The position numbers were made by a program, and so were the translations under genes. Shown here one piece after another: positions 55,415-64,000 of a DNA stretch of 64,000 nucleotides (the stretch's first letter is position 1; every line of letters begins with the position of its first letter). Below the pieces are notes generated by a model. It was not told where the DNA came from. It did no database searches and worked only from the letters and a program-made list of their open reading frames with translations. Source of the DNA: Marinilabiliaceae bacterium JC017 (GTDB lineage: Bacteria > Bacteroidota > Bacteroidia > Bacteroidales > Marinilabiliaceae); assembly GCA_004296775.1 (NCBI GenBank), contig RHGE01000005.1:60666-124665 (forward strand). The letters run 5' to 3'.

Positions 55415-56119
55415 ATGGGAAGAATATTATGCATTGAAACATCAACAACCGTTTGCTCGGTAGCATTAACCAACAATGGGAAAGTTATCTCCAGCCGGGA
55501 AGTGAGACAAATCAACTCGCACGCCTCACACCTAACTGTCCTTATTGAAGAGATGATCAATGCAGAAAAAGAACTATCACTCAATGACATTGACGCCGTA
55601 GCAGTAAGTAGCGGGCCAGGCTCCTACACCGGCCTCCGAATTGGTGTATCCACCGCAAAAGGAATATGTTATGCATTAAACAAACCACTTATTGCCATTG
55701 ATTCTCTTGCCATATTAGCACAAGCAGCTGCCAGTCAAAAAGAAGTATTGAATTTTGAGGCCAACACCCTGCTCTGTCCTATGATCGATGCCAGGAGAAT
55801 GGAAGTATATACTGCGCTCTATGATCTAAACATGAATCGCACTACTGAAATATCTGCTGAGATCATTGATGAAACTTCATATACTGAATTACTTCAGAAA
55901 CGACCAATTGTCTTTTTTGGAAATGGCGCCGCCAAATGCAAAACAGTGATCAGCGAACACAATGCCACTTTTATCGACAACCTTGATCCCATTGCTACAA
56001 ACATGGCCCAGCTGGCGAATGATGCTTTTCAAAAAGAAAAATTTGAGGACGTTGCCTATTTTGAACCATTCTACCTAAAAGATTTTGTAGCAACAAAACC
56101 TAAGAAGAAAATACTGTAA
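55415..56119 (+). CDS. tsaB: tRNA threonylcarbamoyladenosine biosynthesis protein TsaB
   Basis: The start at 55415 (MGRILCIETSTTVCSVAL) fits the family and the promoter. 234 residues with the ASKHA-type N-lobe and VSSGPGSYTGLRIGVSTAKGICYAL, the TsaB signature. TsaB scaffolds TsaD and TsaE in making the t6A base at position 37 of ANN-decoding tRNAs. The C-terminal lobe is shortened, as usual for TsaB. It is separate from the export operon. Confidence 0.93.
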   Translation: MGRILCIETSTTVCSVALTNNGKVISSREVRQINSHASHLTVLIEEMINAEKELSLNDIDAVAVSSGPGSYTGLRIGVSTAKGICYALNKPLIAIDSLAILAQAAASQKEVLNFEANTLLCPMIDARRMEVYTALYDLNMNRTTEISAEIIDETSYTELLQKRPIVFFGNGAAKCKTVISEHNATFIDNLDPIATNMAQLANDAFQKEKFEDVAYFEPFYLKDFVATKPKKKIL

Positions 56120-56245
56120 CTAAACTATTAAGTGTTCCCTTCTGTTTATTTGTCATAGAATAGAAGAAATATCACCCACAAAAAACATCTTTAATTGGAA
56201 AAGCTGTTTTTGGGTTGATTTTTGTATATTCAAAAAAAAGGACAG

Positions 56246-57034
56246 ATGAATAGAATAGCTACTACATTTTTCGTCTCTATACTACTGTTTTTCATTTTCT
56301 TTTGCGGAGACAATATTAAATTAAAAGTCACGAATCATCAGGCATATCAACCTGGAGAAGAATTAAAATTCACCGTAAACTTTGGTTTTATCACCGGCGG
56401 CGTTGGCTATCTCATTGTTAAAGATACCTTGCTAGGAAATCAAAATGTTCATCATATAATTGCGAAAGGCCAAACTATTGGAATAGCCGATGTGTTATAC
56501 AAAATTCGTGATCAATACGAGAGTTTCGTCCACCCTTCATCGAACTATCCTGTAAAAGCCATCAGAAGTATCCGTGAAGGGGGATACCGGTATTATAATG
56601 AGGTTCTATACTACAGAGACTCAACGATGGTCATGAGCCAGAAATCAGGCAGTCATGTTGTTCCCGAGGATATTTTGGATATCTTATCTGCTTTCTATTA
56701 TGCACGCAACCATAATTTTAACGACGACATGCAAGTAGGTGATGTAATTGAATTCATAACCTACTTTTCAGATGAATTATTTCCCTTACGCATTCGTTTT
56801 CGCGGAACAGAAGTGATCAAAACCAACTTTGGCAATATTGAATGTTACAAATTTTCTCCCGTCACCGAAGTAGGAAGAGCGTTTAAAACAGAAGATGACA
56901 TGCATATATGGATTAGCCGGGACAAAAATCGAATTCCAGTTCGTATAAAATTCAATCTTGTGGTCGGTTCGTTTACATGTAATTTAAGTGAATTTAAGGG
57001 ATTAAAACATCCTTTTTCAAGCGTCCGCCCATAA
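56246..57034 (+). CDS. DUF3108 secreted protein
   Basis: The start is set at the ATG at 56246 (MNRIATTFFVSILLFFIFFCGD), which gives a signal peptide or lipoprotein-like leader with Cys near residue 20; the ATG at 56222 would add eight residues. The rest is a beta-rich domain with YQPGEELKFTVNFGFITGGVG, DVLYKIRDQYESFVHP and DDMHIWISRDKNRIPVRI, matching DUF3108. Function unknown; cell-envelope location is likely. Confidence 0.85.
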   Translation: MNRIATTFFVSILLFFIFFCGDNIKLKVTNHQAYQPGEELKFTVNFGFITGGVGYLIVKDTLLGNQNVHHIIAKGQTIGIADVLYKIRDQYESFVHPSSNYPVKAIRSIREGGYRYYNEVLYYRDSTMVMSQKSGSHVVPEDILDILSAFYYARNHNFNDDMQVGDVIEFITYFSDELFPLRIRFRGTEVIKTNFGNIECYKFSPVTEVGRAFKTEDDMHIWISRDKNRIPVRIKFNLVVGSFTCNLSEFKGLKHPFSSVRP

Positions 57035-57084
57035 AATAAAAGTAAACCTCTACTTTATTTTGCTTGTTTTTTAGTGTTTTCCAT

Positions 57085-57092
57085 TATTTTTG
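57085..57092 (+). promoter_or_regulatory. Bacteroidota promoter of efp
   Basis: TATTTTTG is a perfect TAnnTTTG, with TTG at 57064-57066 spaced 18 bp upstream as a -33 element; the ATG is 48 nt downstream. Confidence 0.7.
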
Positions 57093-57139
57093 CATCGATT
57101 TATCATTAGCATGTAATTAAAAAATAGAAGTATAACAAC

Positions 57140-57709
57140 ATGGCAAGTACAGCAGATTTTAGAAATGGGATGTGCATTGAATATAACAATCAGTTATATT
57201 TTATTGTGCAATTCCAACATGTGAAGCCGGGTAAGGGTCCTGCTTTTGTGAGAACCAAACTTAAAAATGTTTCAACTGGAAAAGTAATTGACAATACCTT
57301 CTCTTCAGGACATAAAGTTACAGAAGCAAGAATTGAGCGTCGTCCGCATCAGTTTTTATACAATGATGACATGGGCTATCATTTTATGAATGCTGAGACT
57401 TTTGACCAGGTACCGATTAACAAAGAACTGATTGATGCCCCACAATTTCTAAAAGAAGGTCTTGAAGTCGAAGTAGTTTTCCATGCAGATACAGAAACAC
57501 CGTTAATGGTTAATTTACCTCAATTTATATCATCTGAGGTGACATATACCGAACCTGGTGTGAGAGGTGATACATCATCTACAAACTCCTTGAAACCGGC
57601 TACTGTTGAAACTGGAGCTACCGTTATGGTTCCTTTATTCGTCAATACTGGAGATAAAATCAAAATCGACACACGTGACGGTTCATACGTAGAACGTGTA
57701 AAAGAATAA
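57140..57709 (+). CDS. efp: Elongation factor P
   Basis: 189 residues in three OB/KOW-type domains. The loop around [16 protein letters not shown] holds the Lys at the position modified or used in the peptidyl site. The last domain has [19 protein letters not shown], the standard EF-P ending. EF-P relieves ribosome stalling at polyproline stretches. Its modification enzymes are not in the window. Strong promoter and terminator; monocistronic. Confidence 0.97.
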   Translation: MASTADFRNGMCIEYNNQLYFIVQFQHVKPGKGPAFVRTKLKNVSTGKVIDNTFSSGHKVTEARIERRPHQFLYNDDMGYHFMNAETFDQVPINKELIDAPQFLKEGLEVEVVFHADTETPLMVNLPQFISSEVTYTEPGVRGDTSSTNSLKPATVETGATVMVPLFVNTGDKIKIDTRDGSYVERVKE

Positions 57710-57714
57710 TCCTA

Positions 57715-57784
57715 TCTCCGGGAAAAAACTGAATTTTCTGGTAATAAATGATTCCCAGTATTCTATTCAGTTTTTTTCCGGAGA
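57715..57784 (+). terminator. Terminator of efp
   Basis: A long imperfect stem, TCTCCGG plus AAAAAACTGAAT pairing with ATTCAGTTTTTTT plus CCGGAGA, with a loop of about 30 nt. Its own T-tract sits inside the right arm. Confidence 0.75.
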
Positions 57785-57880
57785 ATATTAAATATCAAGC
57801 CAACCATTTCCCCAAAATATAACACATCACAGGAAAAAAATTAATATCTTAGGTAGCACTAGACGCGCTGAAAGGGGTAT

Positions 57881-59116
57881 ATGGTAACACACATTAAAAA
57901 GAAGCGACTCCGATTATACAAGGACCGGTTAAATATCATTCTTGATATTGCTCAAACAATCAATGAAGATCATACCATTGAGGATTTATTAGGTGAATTC
58001 GAAATTTTGCTTCGTGAAGAACTTGAAGTTGGCAAGGTGCTTGTGTTTACATACTCCAACAACGAATGGAAGAACCTACTAATTTCAGGTGTTTCAGAAG
58101 AAGAAGCCGCTCGTATTGATGTTGTTGAAGACTTGCTTCATTACAATACTATTGAAAACATTACAATATCTCACCCCCCAAAACTAAAAGGTTTTGATGC
58201 TGTCATTCCTCTTTTCCACCGATTTAGCCCTATAGGATTTGTTCTAATTGGTGATATTGAAGAGGAACAACAAGGAATCAGTCCAACCATTAAACACCTG
58301 AAGCTAATCCAGATTATATCTAATCTGATCATTGTTTTTATTGAAAACAAACGCATGCAACAGGAACTACTGGAGCAAGAGGCTATCAAGAGAGAAATGG
58401 AGCTGGCTTCCAGAATCCAGAATCAATTAATTCCCGGAGAGGATGAGTTTCCAAAAAGTTCTCAAATTAATATAAAAACGCTGTATTATCCACACTATGG
58501 CGTAGGCGGTGACTACTATGACATAATGCAGTTATCTCGTAACACCATCGGATTCTGTATTGCAGATGTCTCAGGAAAAGGTATCTCGGCAGCCATGCTC
58601 ATGTCGAACTTTCAAGCCGTTATCCGCTCCTTATTTTCTTCACGCATTAATCTGAAAAAGCTAATTCACAAACTAAATGCCAGGGTGAACGAAAGTGCCA
58701 ACAATGAGAAGTTCATCACTCTCTTTATTGGTCGCTATAACCTCCGCACTAAAAAACTGTCATACGTAAACGCTGGCCACTTACCCCCGCTTTTATTCGA
58801 TAACCGAAAAGGTCAGTTATTTGATCTTGACAAAGGATGTATCGGACTAGGAATGCTTGATTACATTCCATCCATTGAGGTAGGTCACGTACATGTTGGC
58901 AAAGGAAGTAAACTAATTGCGTTTACTGATGGATTGGTTGAACACGAACAAGACAATCAGATTGAATCAGGCCAGTCGGATATTGAGAAAGTCATTTCCA
59001 ATACCAGTAATATAGAGGGTAACATAGAAGAAATAAAAGATTTGATTAGTCAATACCTGGAAATGGGCGCAATCTTTGACGACATCTCTCTGATAGGAAT
59101 GGAATTCCTTAAATAA
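57881..59116 (+). CDS. GAF-SpoIIE PP2C-type serine phosphatase
   Basis: 411 residues: a GAF-like N-terminal domain (about 10-155), a coiled-coil linker (EQEAIKREMELASRIQNQL) and a SpoIIE/PP2C domain (about 190-411). Metal-site motifs are VGGDYYDI, CIADVSGKGISAAMLMSN, NAGHLPPLLF, FTDGLVEHE and FDDISLIG. It would dephosphorylate an anti-anti-sigma-type partner in response to the GAF ligand; no STAS or RsbW-like partner is encoded nearby. The start follows an AGGGG-type sequence. Confidence 0.9.
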   Translation: MVTHIKKKRLRLYKDRLNIILDIAQTINEDHTIEDLLGEFEILLREELEVGKVLVFTYSNNEWKNLLISGVSEEEAARIDVVEDLLHYNTIENITISHPPKLKGFDAVIPLFHRFSPIGFVLIGDIEEEQQGISPTIKHLKLIQIISNLIIVFIENKRMQQELLEQEAIKREMELASRIQNQLIPGEDEFPKSSQINIKTLYYPHYGVGGDYYDIMQLSRNTIGFCIADVSGKGISAAMLMSNFQAVIRSLFSSRINLKKLIHKLNARVNESANNEKFITLFIGRYNLRTKKLSYVNAGHLPPLLFDNRKGQLFDLDKGCIGLGMLDYIPSIEVGHVHVGKGSKLIAFTDGLVEHEQDNQIESGQSDIEKVISNTSNIEGNIEEIKDLISQYLEMGAIFDDISLIGMEFLK

Positions 59117-59118
59117 TA

Positions 59119-59143
59119 AAAAGTGCCTTAATAAAGGCACTTT
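59119..59143. terminator. Bidirectional terminator between the phosphatase and tyrS
   Basis: AAAAGTGCCTT / AAGGCACTTTT around a short loop, with A- and T-runs on opposite sides, serving both convergent genes. Confidence 0.85.
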
Positions 59144-59166
59144 TAAAATTAATATCTATCTCTTCA

Positions 59167-60459
59167 TTATTCAGCAATCAACAAGAAATAATTCTTCTTT
59201 CCTTTCTGAACCAGAATATACCTGTCATTAAGCAGCGCTTCTCCATTAATCACCTTTTCCGGATCACTGATTTTCTCCTTATTAACACTCACGCCCCCTC
59301 CTTTAATGTTACGTCGCAAGTCTCCTTTGGATGGAAATACTGCTGCCTTTTCTGCTAATAATTCCACAACATTAATTCCACTTACCAATTCATCTTTTGA
59401 AATACTAAACTGTGGTACTCCCTCAAAAACTGCTAACAAGGTATTCTCGTCAATCTTACGAAGCGTCTCTGTTGTCCCTTTTCCAAAAAGAATCTGAGAA
59501 GCCTCAACAGCTGTTTCATAAGCATCGCGACCATGAACCATTACTGTTAACTCTTCCGCCAATTTCTTTTGCAAAGGTCTCAAGTGAGCAGCCTCTCCCT
59601 GTTCCTTAACAAGCGCCTCAATCTCTTCCTGAGATAACATGGTGAATATTTTAATGTATTTTTCAGCATCTGTATCTGAAGTATTCATCCAGAATTGGTA
59701 AAATGCATATGGACTTGTTCGTTCAGGATCTAACCACACATTCCCTGACTCTGTTTTACCGAATTTACCCCCATCAGCTTTTGTAATCAATGGACAGGTA
59801 AGGGCAAAAGCTTCACCACCAATAGCTCGTCGAATTAATTCAGTTCCGGTGGTAATATTTCCCCATTGATCGGAACCCCCCATCTGCAATTTACACCCTT
59901 CATTCTGATATAGGTGTAAGAAGTCATAACCTTGCACCAACTGATAAGTAAATTCCGTAAAAGATAGACCATCACGCGACTCTCCACTCAAACGTTTCTT
60001 AACGGAATCTTTGGCCATCATGTAATTAACAGTGATATATTTGCCTACATCCCGGATAAAACCAAGAAAGGAGAATTCTTTCATCCAGTCATAGTTATTA
60101 ACCATTTCTGCCCGATTTTTCACATCAGAATCAAAATCAAGAAAACGGCTTAATTGCACTTTGAGACAATCCTGGTTGTGCTTCAATGCAGTTTCATCCA
60201 ATAAGTTTCTTTCTTTAGATTTTCCTGAAGGATCGCCAATCATACCTGTAGCACCTCCCACCAAAACAATGGGTCTGTGTCCGGCTGCCTGAAAATGTTT
60301 CAACATCATTACACCTACAAGATGGCCAATATGTAATGAGTCAGCAGTTGGGTCGATACCAACATAAGCAGAGGTCATCTCTTTTTGAAGTTGCTCCTCA
60401 GTACCGGGCATGATGTCATGAATCATCCCCCTCCATTCTAATTCTTGTACAAAATTCAT
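59167..60459 (-). CDS. tyrS: Tyrosyl-tRNA synthetase
   Basis: 430 residues. HIGH motif in [14 protein letters not shown], the tyrosine-binding [17 protein letters not shown]-type KFGKTESG, and a C-terminal S4 RNA-binding domain ([31 protein letters not shown]). Length and order match TyrS-type I. A TATCTTTG promoter lies 78 nt upstream. Confidence 0.97.
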   Translation of the reverse strand: MNFVQELEWRGMIHDIMPGTEEQLQKEMTSAYVGIDPTADSLHIGHLVGVMMLKHFQAAGHRPIVLVGGATGMIGDPSGKSKERNLLDETALKHNQDCLKVQLSRFLDFDSDVKNRAEMVNNYDWMKEFSFLGFIRDVGKYITVNYMMAKDSVKKRLSGESRDGLSFTEFTYQLVQGYDFLHLYQNEGCKLQMGGSDQWGNITTGTELIRRAIGGEAFALTCPLITKADGGKFGKTESGNVWLDPERTSPYAFYQFWMNTSDTDAEKYIKIFTMLSQEEIEALVKEQGEAAHLRPLQKKLAEELTVMVHGRDAYETAVEASQILFGKGTTETLRKIDENTLLAVFEGVPQFSISKDELVSGINVVELLAEKAAVFPSKGDLRRNIKGGGVSVNKEKISDPEKVINGEALLNDRYILVQKGKKNYFLLIAE

Positions 60460-60536
60460 CGATATAATGTTTTCTTAATGACCTTACAATGGGTAATGGT
60501 TTATTACCTAGTCTTACAATAAATTAAAAACCGCGA

Positions 60537-60544
60537 CAAAGATA
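60537..60544 (-). promoter_or_regulatory. Bacteroidota -7 element of tyrS
   Basis: On the minus strand TATCTTTG matches TAnnTTTG, 78 nt before the tyrS ATG. Confidence 0.55.
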
Positions 60545-60651
60545 GTAATAGATTACTATGAAACCTTAATAATATGAATAGGTATGGTAACACTAGTCAT
60601 ACTAAAACAAGTAATTAACCCAAATACAGATAACTTTGAATCCGCCCTCAT

Positions 60652-61173
60652 TCAAACATCTACCCCTTCAGTAACGTTATTAATCTTTTCTTTAACATCA
60701 TGAAAGTGAAGATAGGGAAATATGGTTGGAGCCAACAAGGACAATGGTTCGTAGAGCTTTGACGATTCCTTTTGCTCATCAGGAATAACTTTAAAACTAC
60801 GGTCAAAACTATTGAATACCGAAAGTAATACGCTCACAATAAAAGCATATTTCAAAAGGCTGAATAATGCGCCAAAAATGCGATTAACTGGTCCAAGCGC
60901 CAAAGCCTTTATCATCTTATCCACCATCTTTGCCACGAGATGCACTCCAACTACAATCAAAAGAAAAGTAACAAAAAAGGCAATTAATCCTATATATCCC
61001 GATTGTAAATACTCTGATAGAAATCCAGCTGTAACATCACTAAACATTATTGCTCCCAGCAACCCGAGAATAAGGGCAGCCAAAGAAGCCAACTCAATAA
61101 CAAACCCATTTTTAAATCCTTTCACTAAAGCAACCAAAAGTATAATACCAATGATAATATCAAAATAATTCAT
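60652..61173 (-). CDS. CvpA-family membrane protein
   Basis: 173 residues with four transmembrane helices, beginning NYFDIIIGIILLVALVKGFKNGF, the CvpA signature, and a polar C-terminal tail. Its name comes from colicin V production in Escherichia coli; the true role in envelope maintenance is unclear. The start codon abuts the dispersed repeat at 61172, whose end offers a competing ATGAAATGA mini-frame just upstream. Confidence 0.85.
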   Translation of the reverse strand: MNYFDIIIGIILLVALVKGFKNGFVIELASLAALILGLLGAIMFSDVTAGFLSEYLQSGYIGLIAFFVTFLLIVVGVHLVAKMVDKMIKALALGPVNRIFGALFSLLKYAFIVSVLLSVFNSFDRSFKVIPDEQKESSKLYEPLSLLAPTIFPYLHFHDVKEKINNVTEGVDV

Positions 61174-61317
61174 TTCATCTGTTTAAATTTAGACAATAGA
61201 CTGATGGATATCAGATAATAGACTACAAGAACAGAGACACTTAAGCACTGAGTTCTTTATTTTAATCATCTTCCTGTGTGTAAATTGAATTTGCATGAAC
61301 ATTTCATCTGTTTAAAT
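61172..61317. repeat. Dispersed intergenic repeat, copy B
   Basis: Aligns along its length with copy A at 25387-25537: TTCATCTGTTTAAA at both ends and AGACTGATGG, CAGAGACACT and CCTGTGTGT inside. As in copy A it sits on the 5' side of a minus-strand gene (cvpA here), touching its start codon. Confidence 0.85.
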
Positions 61318-62192
61318 ATCATTCTTCTTTTCAGGGGAAAGGCGCCTCTCATAAACGAGATATCTCACGTATGACTGGCTTTTCACTGTTTATCCATTGG
61401 CTAAAAATAGTAAAAACCGCTGAAGAAAATAATGCTGTTCCTTAGCCGAATCTCCATCCCAAATAACAATTAATTCCTTCATTCCTTTCTGTTCACTAAA
61501 ATTGAAAGCAGCAAAAAAAAGAACGCCTGTTAACTTACCGTTTCAGTTAACAGGCGCCCAGGTATCAGGACAGGTGTATAAGAGCCAATATTTAATTGAC
61601 CCTATCATTATTCTACACAATAAATTTAGCAATATCCCAGACATATAAAGCATTGTAAAATATTTTATATAACATATCTTTCCATCTTGACTTTCTCATT
61701 AAAATGGTCTATTTGTAAAGCGGCCTTTATTAAGCCAAAATTCAAGAATTAGGATATTGCCCACATATTTCAGATAACATCTAACAAAAGACACAACCAT
61801 CCCCTTACTTAAAAAAGACAACAAGACAGAATCAACCACTAAAAATACACTGAAAGAAAATCTCTTAGACTACCTTAGACGACAATACTTTTTATCAGAT
61901 AATCCAAGCTGCCATCCCACATTTAAGATTACAAACATGGTTATTGCCTGGCTTTTTCATGGACATATATACCATAAACGAACACATGGCATATGCACAA
62001 GCCATAATCATTTTACGAACTCCCGACAGATCATTTAATCACCCGGCTATTTGAGCCATGGGAATACATTACAAATTGATCACATCAAAGTCTATATGGT
62101 CAATCTCAAATAACTGCCGAAATCAAATTGGCACTACGTTTTTTTTAATGGCAGCATAAGCTTCCTGAGGCGTTAACTGCGTTCTTAGTAAT
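61318..62192. other. Long non-coding stretch, possible untranslated RNA on the minus strand
   Basis: About 875 bases without a credible gene. On the minus strand a terminator-like hairpin (61523-61560) lies 630 bp beyond the end of the DUF169 gene, so a separate small RNA ending there is possible. I cannot locate a clear promoter. Confidence 0.35.
61523..61560 (-). terminator. Strong terminator-like hairpin in the gene-free stretch
   Basis: On the minus strand GGCGCCTGTTAAC pairs with GTTAACAGGCG (11 bp perfect) and is followed by TTCTTTTTTTT. Confidence 0.75.
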
Positions 62193-62906
62193 TTACAATG
62201 CTCGCTTTCTGGCTTTTACTAATGAGGAAAGGAATGGCTTATTCAAAAAGCTATTTTGATCTAATCGACAAAAATTCTCAAACATGGGTTTATTAACCGT
62301 AAATGCCAGAAGATCGGCAGGTAGATATTTTCGCATTGCTAAATCTGTCGCGCCGATTACACCTACTGGAAATTCATTTCCAACAAGCGTCAATAACTCC
62401 ATACAACCAGAGCCAAAAGGCACCTTTACCGGCTCAGGATCACCTGGACGATGAAAATAGTTGGCTCCAATTATAAGCGCACTTAACTGATCAGGATTAA
62501 CAAAAAAAGTGATTGTTTTTAAATACTTCCACGCCTCATCACGAAAAGGCCCTATAAATAAGGCTTCCTTCTCAGGTTGATTAGGCTTCAACTTATCAAT
62601 CCACAAATTCATATTTTCAGAAGTGCTTTTAAGCCCCTCTTCTTTGCACAAAAAATTAACAAATTGCTCTCTGGTTCTTCCTTCTTTACCAAACCACCAG
62701 TAACCACATCCGCCACATCCAAAATTATCTTTCGTCAATTTCAAAGTAACATTCTTCTTCCAGGCATTATAATAAGAAAACATGCAAATATGCTTCCCTT
62801 TCTGAGGGGTCATTACAGGCTCAAACAGATCCAAATCGGGCGAATCATAAACACCGATCAGAGGTGTTTGAATATCCAAGGTTGTAATTAAATAATCTGG
62901 TCGCAT
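62193..62906 (-). CDS. DUF169 family protein
   Basis: 237 residues, no signal peptide or membrane segment. The features point to DUF169: LDIQTPLIGVYDSPD at the start, a Cys-rich motif FGCGGCGYWWFG, and the closing PVGVIGATDLAMRKYLPADLLAF. The Cys cluster might bind a metal. Function unknown; a few archaeal and bacterial members occur near redox genes. Confidence 0.7.
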   Translation of the reverse strand: MRPDYLITTLDIQTPLIGVYDSPDLDLFEPVMTPQKGKHICMFSYYNAWKKNVTLKLTKDNFGCGGCGYWWFGKEGRTREQFVNFLCKEEGLKSTSENMNLWIDKLKPNQPEKEALFIGPFRDEAWKYLKTITFFVNPDQLSALIIGANYFHRPGDPEPVKVPFGSGCMELLTLVGNEFPVGVIGATDLAMRKYLPADLLAFTVNKPMFENFCRLDQNSFLNKPFLSSLVKARKRAL

Positions 62907-62961
62907 ATCTTAAGAATTATTGTTCGGAGGAAAAATACAAATGATACCTGAATATGCATAA

Positions 62962-62984
62962 AAAAGCCGGAAAATTCCGGCTTA
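62962..62984 (-). terminator. Terminator of the YceI-like gene
   Basis: On the minus strand AAGCCGGAA / TTCCGGCTT with a 2-3-nt loop, then TTTTATG. Confidence 0.8.
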
Positions 62985-63004
62985 TTCGATAACCATCAAA
63001 ACAA

Positions 63005-63577
63005 TTAAAAGACAACCACATCAAATTCTAACTCAAAATTATCGTAGATCATTTTATCTCCCAAGTTATCGAAGAATTTACGCGAGCCATAACGAACATC
63101 GTATACGGTCCGATCGACAACCATCTTTCCAATATACTTACCTCCTGCATGTACAACTTCAAATTCAACCGGATTTGTTTTTCCTTTTATTTTTAACGAT
63201 CCTTTCACCAGATATTGACCTTTCCCGGTTTTCTTTACCGAGATTAATATCAGATGACTTTCTTTAAAATTGGCAACTCCAAAAAAATCATCTGATTTCA
63301 AATGTCCAACAAGCTTACCATTATGCTCCTTATCCTTTATATCCGTACAAGTAATGGTGGTCATGTCTACAAAAAACTCACCTCCTGTTAATTCTTCGCC
63401 ATTAAAAATAAGTTTACCTGATTTGAAATTGATGTTTCCAGTATGTTCACCAGTCACCTTTTTTCCGGTCCACACCAAATGACTTTTTCTTATATCAACC
63501 TGTTTACTTTGTGAAAACACAAAAGGGACTATAAACATAGCAGCCACTAAAAATGCAGTTAATCTCATTGTTTTCAT
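63005..63577 (-). CDS. YceI-family periplasmic protein
   Basis: The start is set at the ATG at 63577, which begins a signal peptide (MKTMRLTAFLVAAMFIVPFVFSQ); the ATG at 63637 adds 20 residues without family support. The mature part is a lipocalin-like barrel: HLVWTGKKVTGEHTGNINFKSG, FFVDMTTITCTDI, HLKSDDFFGVANF, LVKGSLKIKGKTNPVEF. YceI proteins bind polyisoprenoid or other hydrophobic ligands. Confidence 0.9.
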   Translation of the reverse strand: MKTMRLTAFLVAAMFIVPFVFSQSKQVDIRKSHLVWTGKKVTGEHTGNINFKSGKLIFNGEELTGGEFFVDMTTITCTDIKDKEHNGKLVGHLKSDDFFGVANFKESHLILISVKKTGKGQYLVKGSLKIKGKTNPVEFEVVHAGGKYIGKMVVDRTVYDVRYGSRKFFDNLGDKMIYDNFELEFDVVVF

Positions 63578-63733
63578 AGCACCATTTTTTCCAGTTAAAC
63601 AACAAGTATTTAAAATGGTTCGATAATACGATAACACAGCAAACAGAAAGATTACATGAATAGAATTCGGCCATATTCGTTGATCCTTTTATATACTTTC
63701 AAGAAGCGTAACAAGAATATAAATAGGGCACAC

Positions 63734-63763
63734 AAAAAAAAGCCACCCAAAATGGATGGCTTT
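63734..63763 (-). terminator. Terminator downstream of the GIY-YIG gene and tRNA-like relic
   Basis: On the minus strand GCCATCC-ATTTT-GGGTGGC is followed by eight T. The single T-G contact pairs only in the minus-strand RNA, so the direction is clear. Confidence 0.82.
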
Positions 63764-63776
63764 GCTACCCAGGTTT

Positions 63777-63832
63777 CCGATACTCGGAACGAACCTACGA
63801 CCTACGGATTAATCCCGATCCTCGGGACCGCT
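63777..63832 (-). other. tRNA-like relic downstream of the GIY-YIG gene
   Basis: On the minus strand the end of the GIY-YIG gene runs into a D-arm-like GGTTAGAGC, then an anticodon-arm-like GGATCGGGATTAATCC and GTAGGTTCG, which resembles a T-loop. The stems do not close into a cloverleaf (the T-stem is mismatched and no acceptor stem is seen), so it is not a functional tRNA. Confidence 0.5.
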
Positions 63833-64000
63833 CTAACCAAGCACCTTCTTTTTCAATTCTTCAATAAAACTTACGGAATGATAATTGGCAATTATGTCAC
63901 GGATGAACAAAGCCGATTTCTGATTTTTTATATAGCGTTCTACCTTCATGGCATCACCACGCTCGTCTGAAACAACAAAATAAGCCTCTAAAGTCCACGG
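63833..64000 (-). CDS. GIY-YIG endonuclease-family protein, C-terminal part (cut by window edge)
   Basis: The minus-strand frame from base 64000 to a TAG at 63833-63835 gives 55 residues, PWTLEAYFVV, AMKVERYIKNQKSA and FIRDIIANYHSVSFIEELKKKVLG. This is the end of the small single-domain GIY-YIG (UPF0213-like) nucleases of Bacteroidota, including the conserved W and E of the C-terminal helix-turn. The catalytic N-terminus lies beyond the window. These genes often sit next to tRNA-like sequence, as here. Confidence 0.75.
   Translation of the reverse strand, partial: PWTLEAYFVVSDERGDAMKVERYIKNQKSALFIRDIIANYHSVSFIEELKKKVLG

Noticed and set aside
63777..63850. Functional tRNA gene on the minus strand
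   Set aside because: D-arm and T-loop-like pieces exist, but no acceptor stem or proper T-stem can be formed.
63656..63970. Plus-strand 104-residue frame at the window end
   Set aside because: It covers a minus-strand terminator, the tRNA-like relic and the end of the GIY-YIG gene, which are the better explanation.

Overview
The window looks like a chromosomal segment of a Bacteroidota species, most likely a Bacteroidales/Marinilabiliales-type marine or anaerobic member. The reasons are the gene families (DUF5686, DUF4833, DUF4252, DUF4271, DUF6452/DUF6048, PspC pairs, paired M16 peptidases), AT-rich leaders with few Shine-Dalgarno sequences, and several promoters matching the Bacteroidota -7 element TAnnTTTG. 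There is no rRNA, complete tRNA, intact transposase, CRISPR array or prophage. The first gene is cut by the left edge and the last by the right edge.

Layout. 1-8.3 kb: a six-gene + strand cluster that I read as bacterial sphingolipid synthesis (serine palmitoyltransferase, GNAT-type ceramide synthase candidate, NAD-dependent ceramide reductase candidate, a head-group-transferase-like membrane phosphotransferase, DUF5686 and DUF4833). 8.3-9.6 kb: non-coding, with a 23-bp tandem array and a GC-rich inverted repeat. 9.6-17 kb: a secreted protein, a GAF/PAS sensor histidine kinase followed by the wreck of a receiver domain, tpx, a YbaK-type deacylase, trpS and a YqaA-like protein. 17-21 kb: a PadR-PspC-PspC-DUF4252 operon. 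21.1-23.1 kb: a small helical protein, a 21-bp tandem array and an outer-membrane protein. 23.3-27.1 kb: a non-catalytic plus catalytic M16 peptidase pair. 27.3-33.4 kb: DUF6452/DUF6048, glsA, DUF417, LOG family, DUF4271, hemD, rnpA, yidD. 33.6-41.1 kb: DUF2147, PagL-like lipid A deacylase, aldehyde dehydrogenase, recX, LPP20-like protein, dgt, YgjP-like protease. 41.2-43.5 kb: a third array (42-bp unit made of two 21-bp halves), another helical protein and a cluster of nested hairpins. 43.8-55.4 kb: OpgC-like, VanZ-like, membrane-anchored MutS-like ATPase, then a six-gene MacAB/TolC-type export operon. 55.4-64 kb: tsaB, DUF3108, efp, SpoIIE phosphatase, tyrS, cvpA, DUF169, YceI, and a GIY-YIG gene fragment beside a tRNA-like relic.

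The most unusual signals are these. (1) Three intergenic tandem arrays with different units share a GGTAG core at 21-23 bp spacing; two of them lie next to short, mostly helical proteins of unknown function. (2) A 16-nt palindrome-like site, TGTNCGNNTNCGTACA, occurs upstream of both the catalytic M16 gene and the export operon, in each case 85-200 bp upstream of a sigma-54-like -24/-12 box, suggesting shared control by an enhancer-binding regulator. (3) A roughly 150-bp repeat lies immediately upstream of, and runs into, the start codons of two unrelated genes. (4) The receiver domain behind the histidine kinase has been eroded. All function calls come from reading the sequence; no database search was run.
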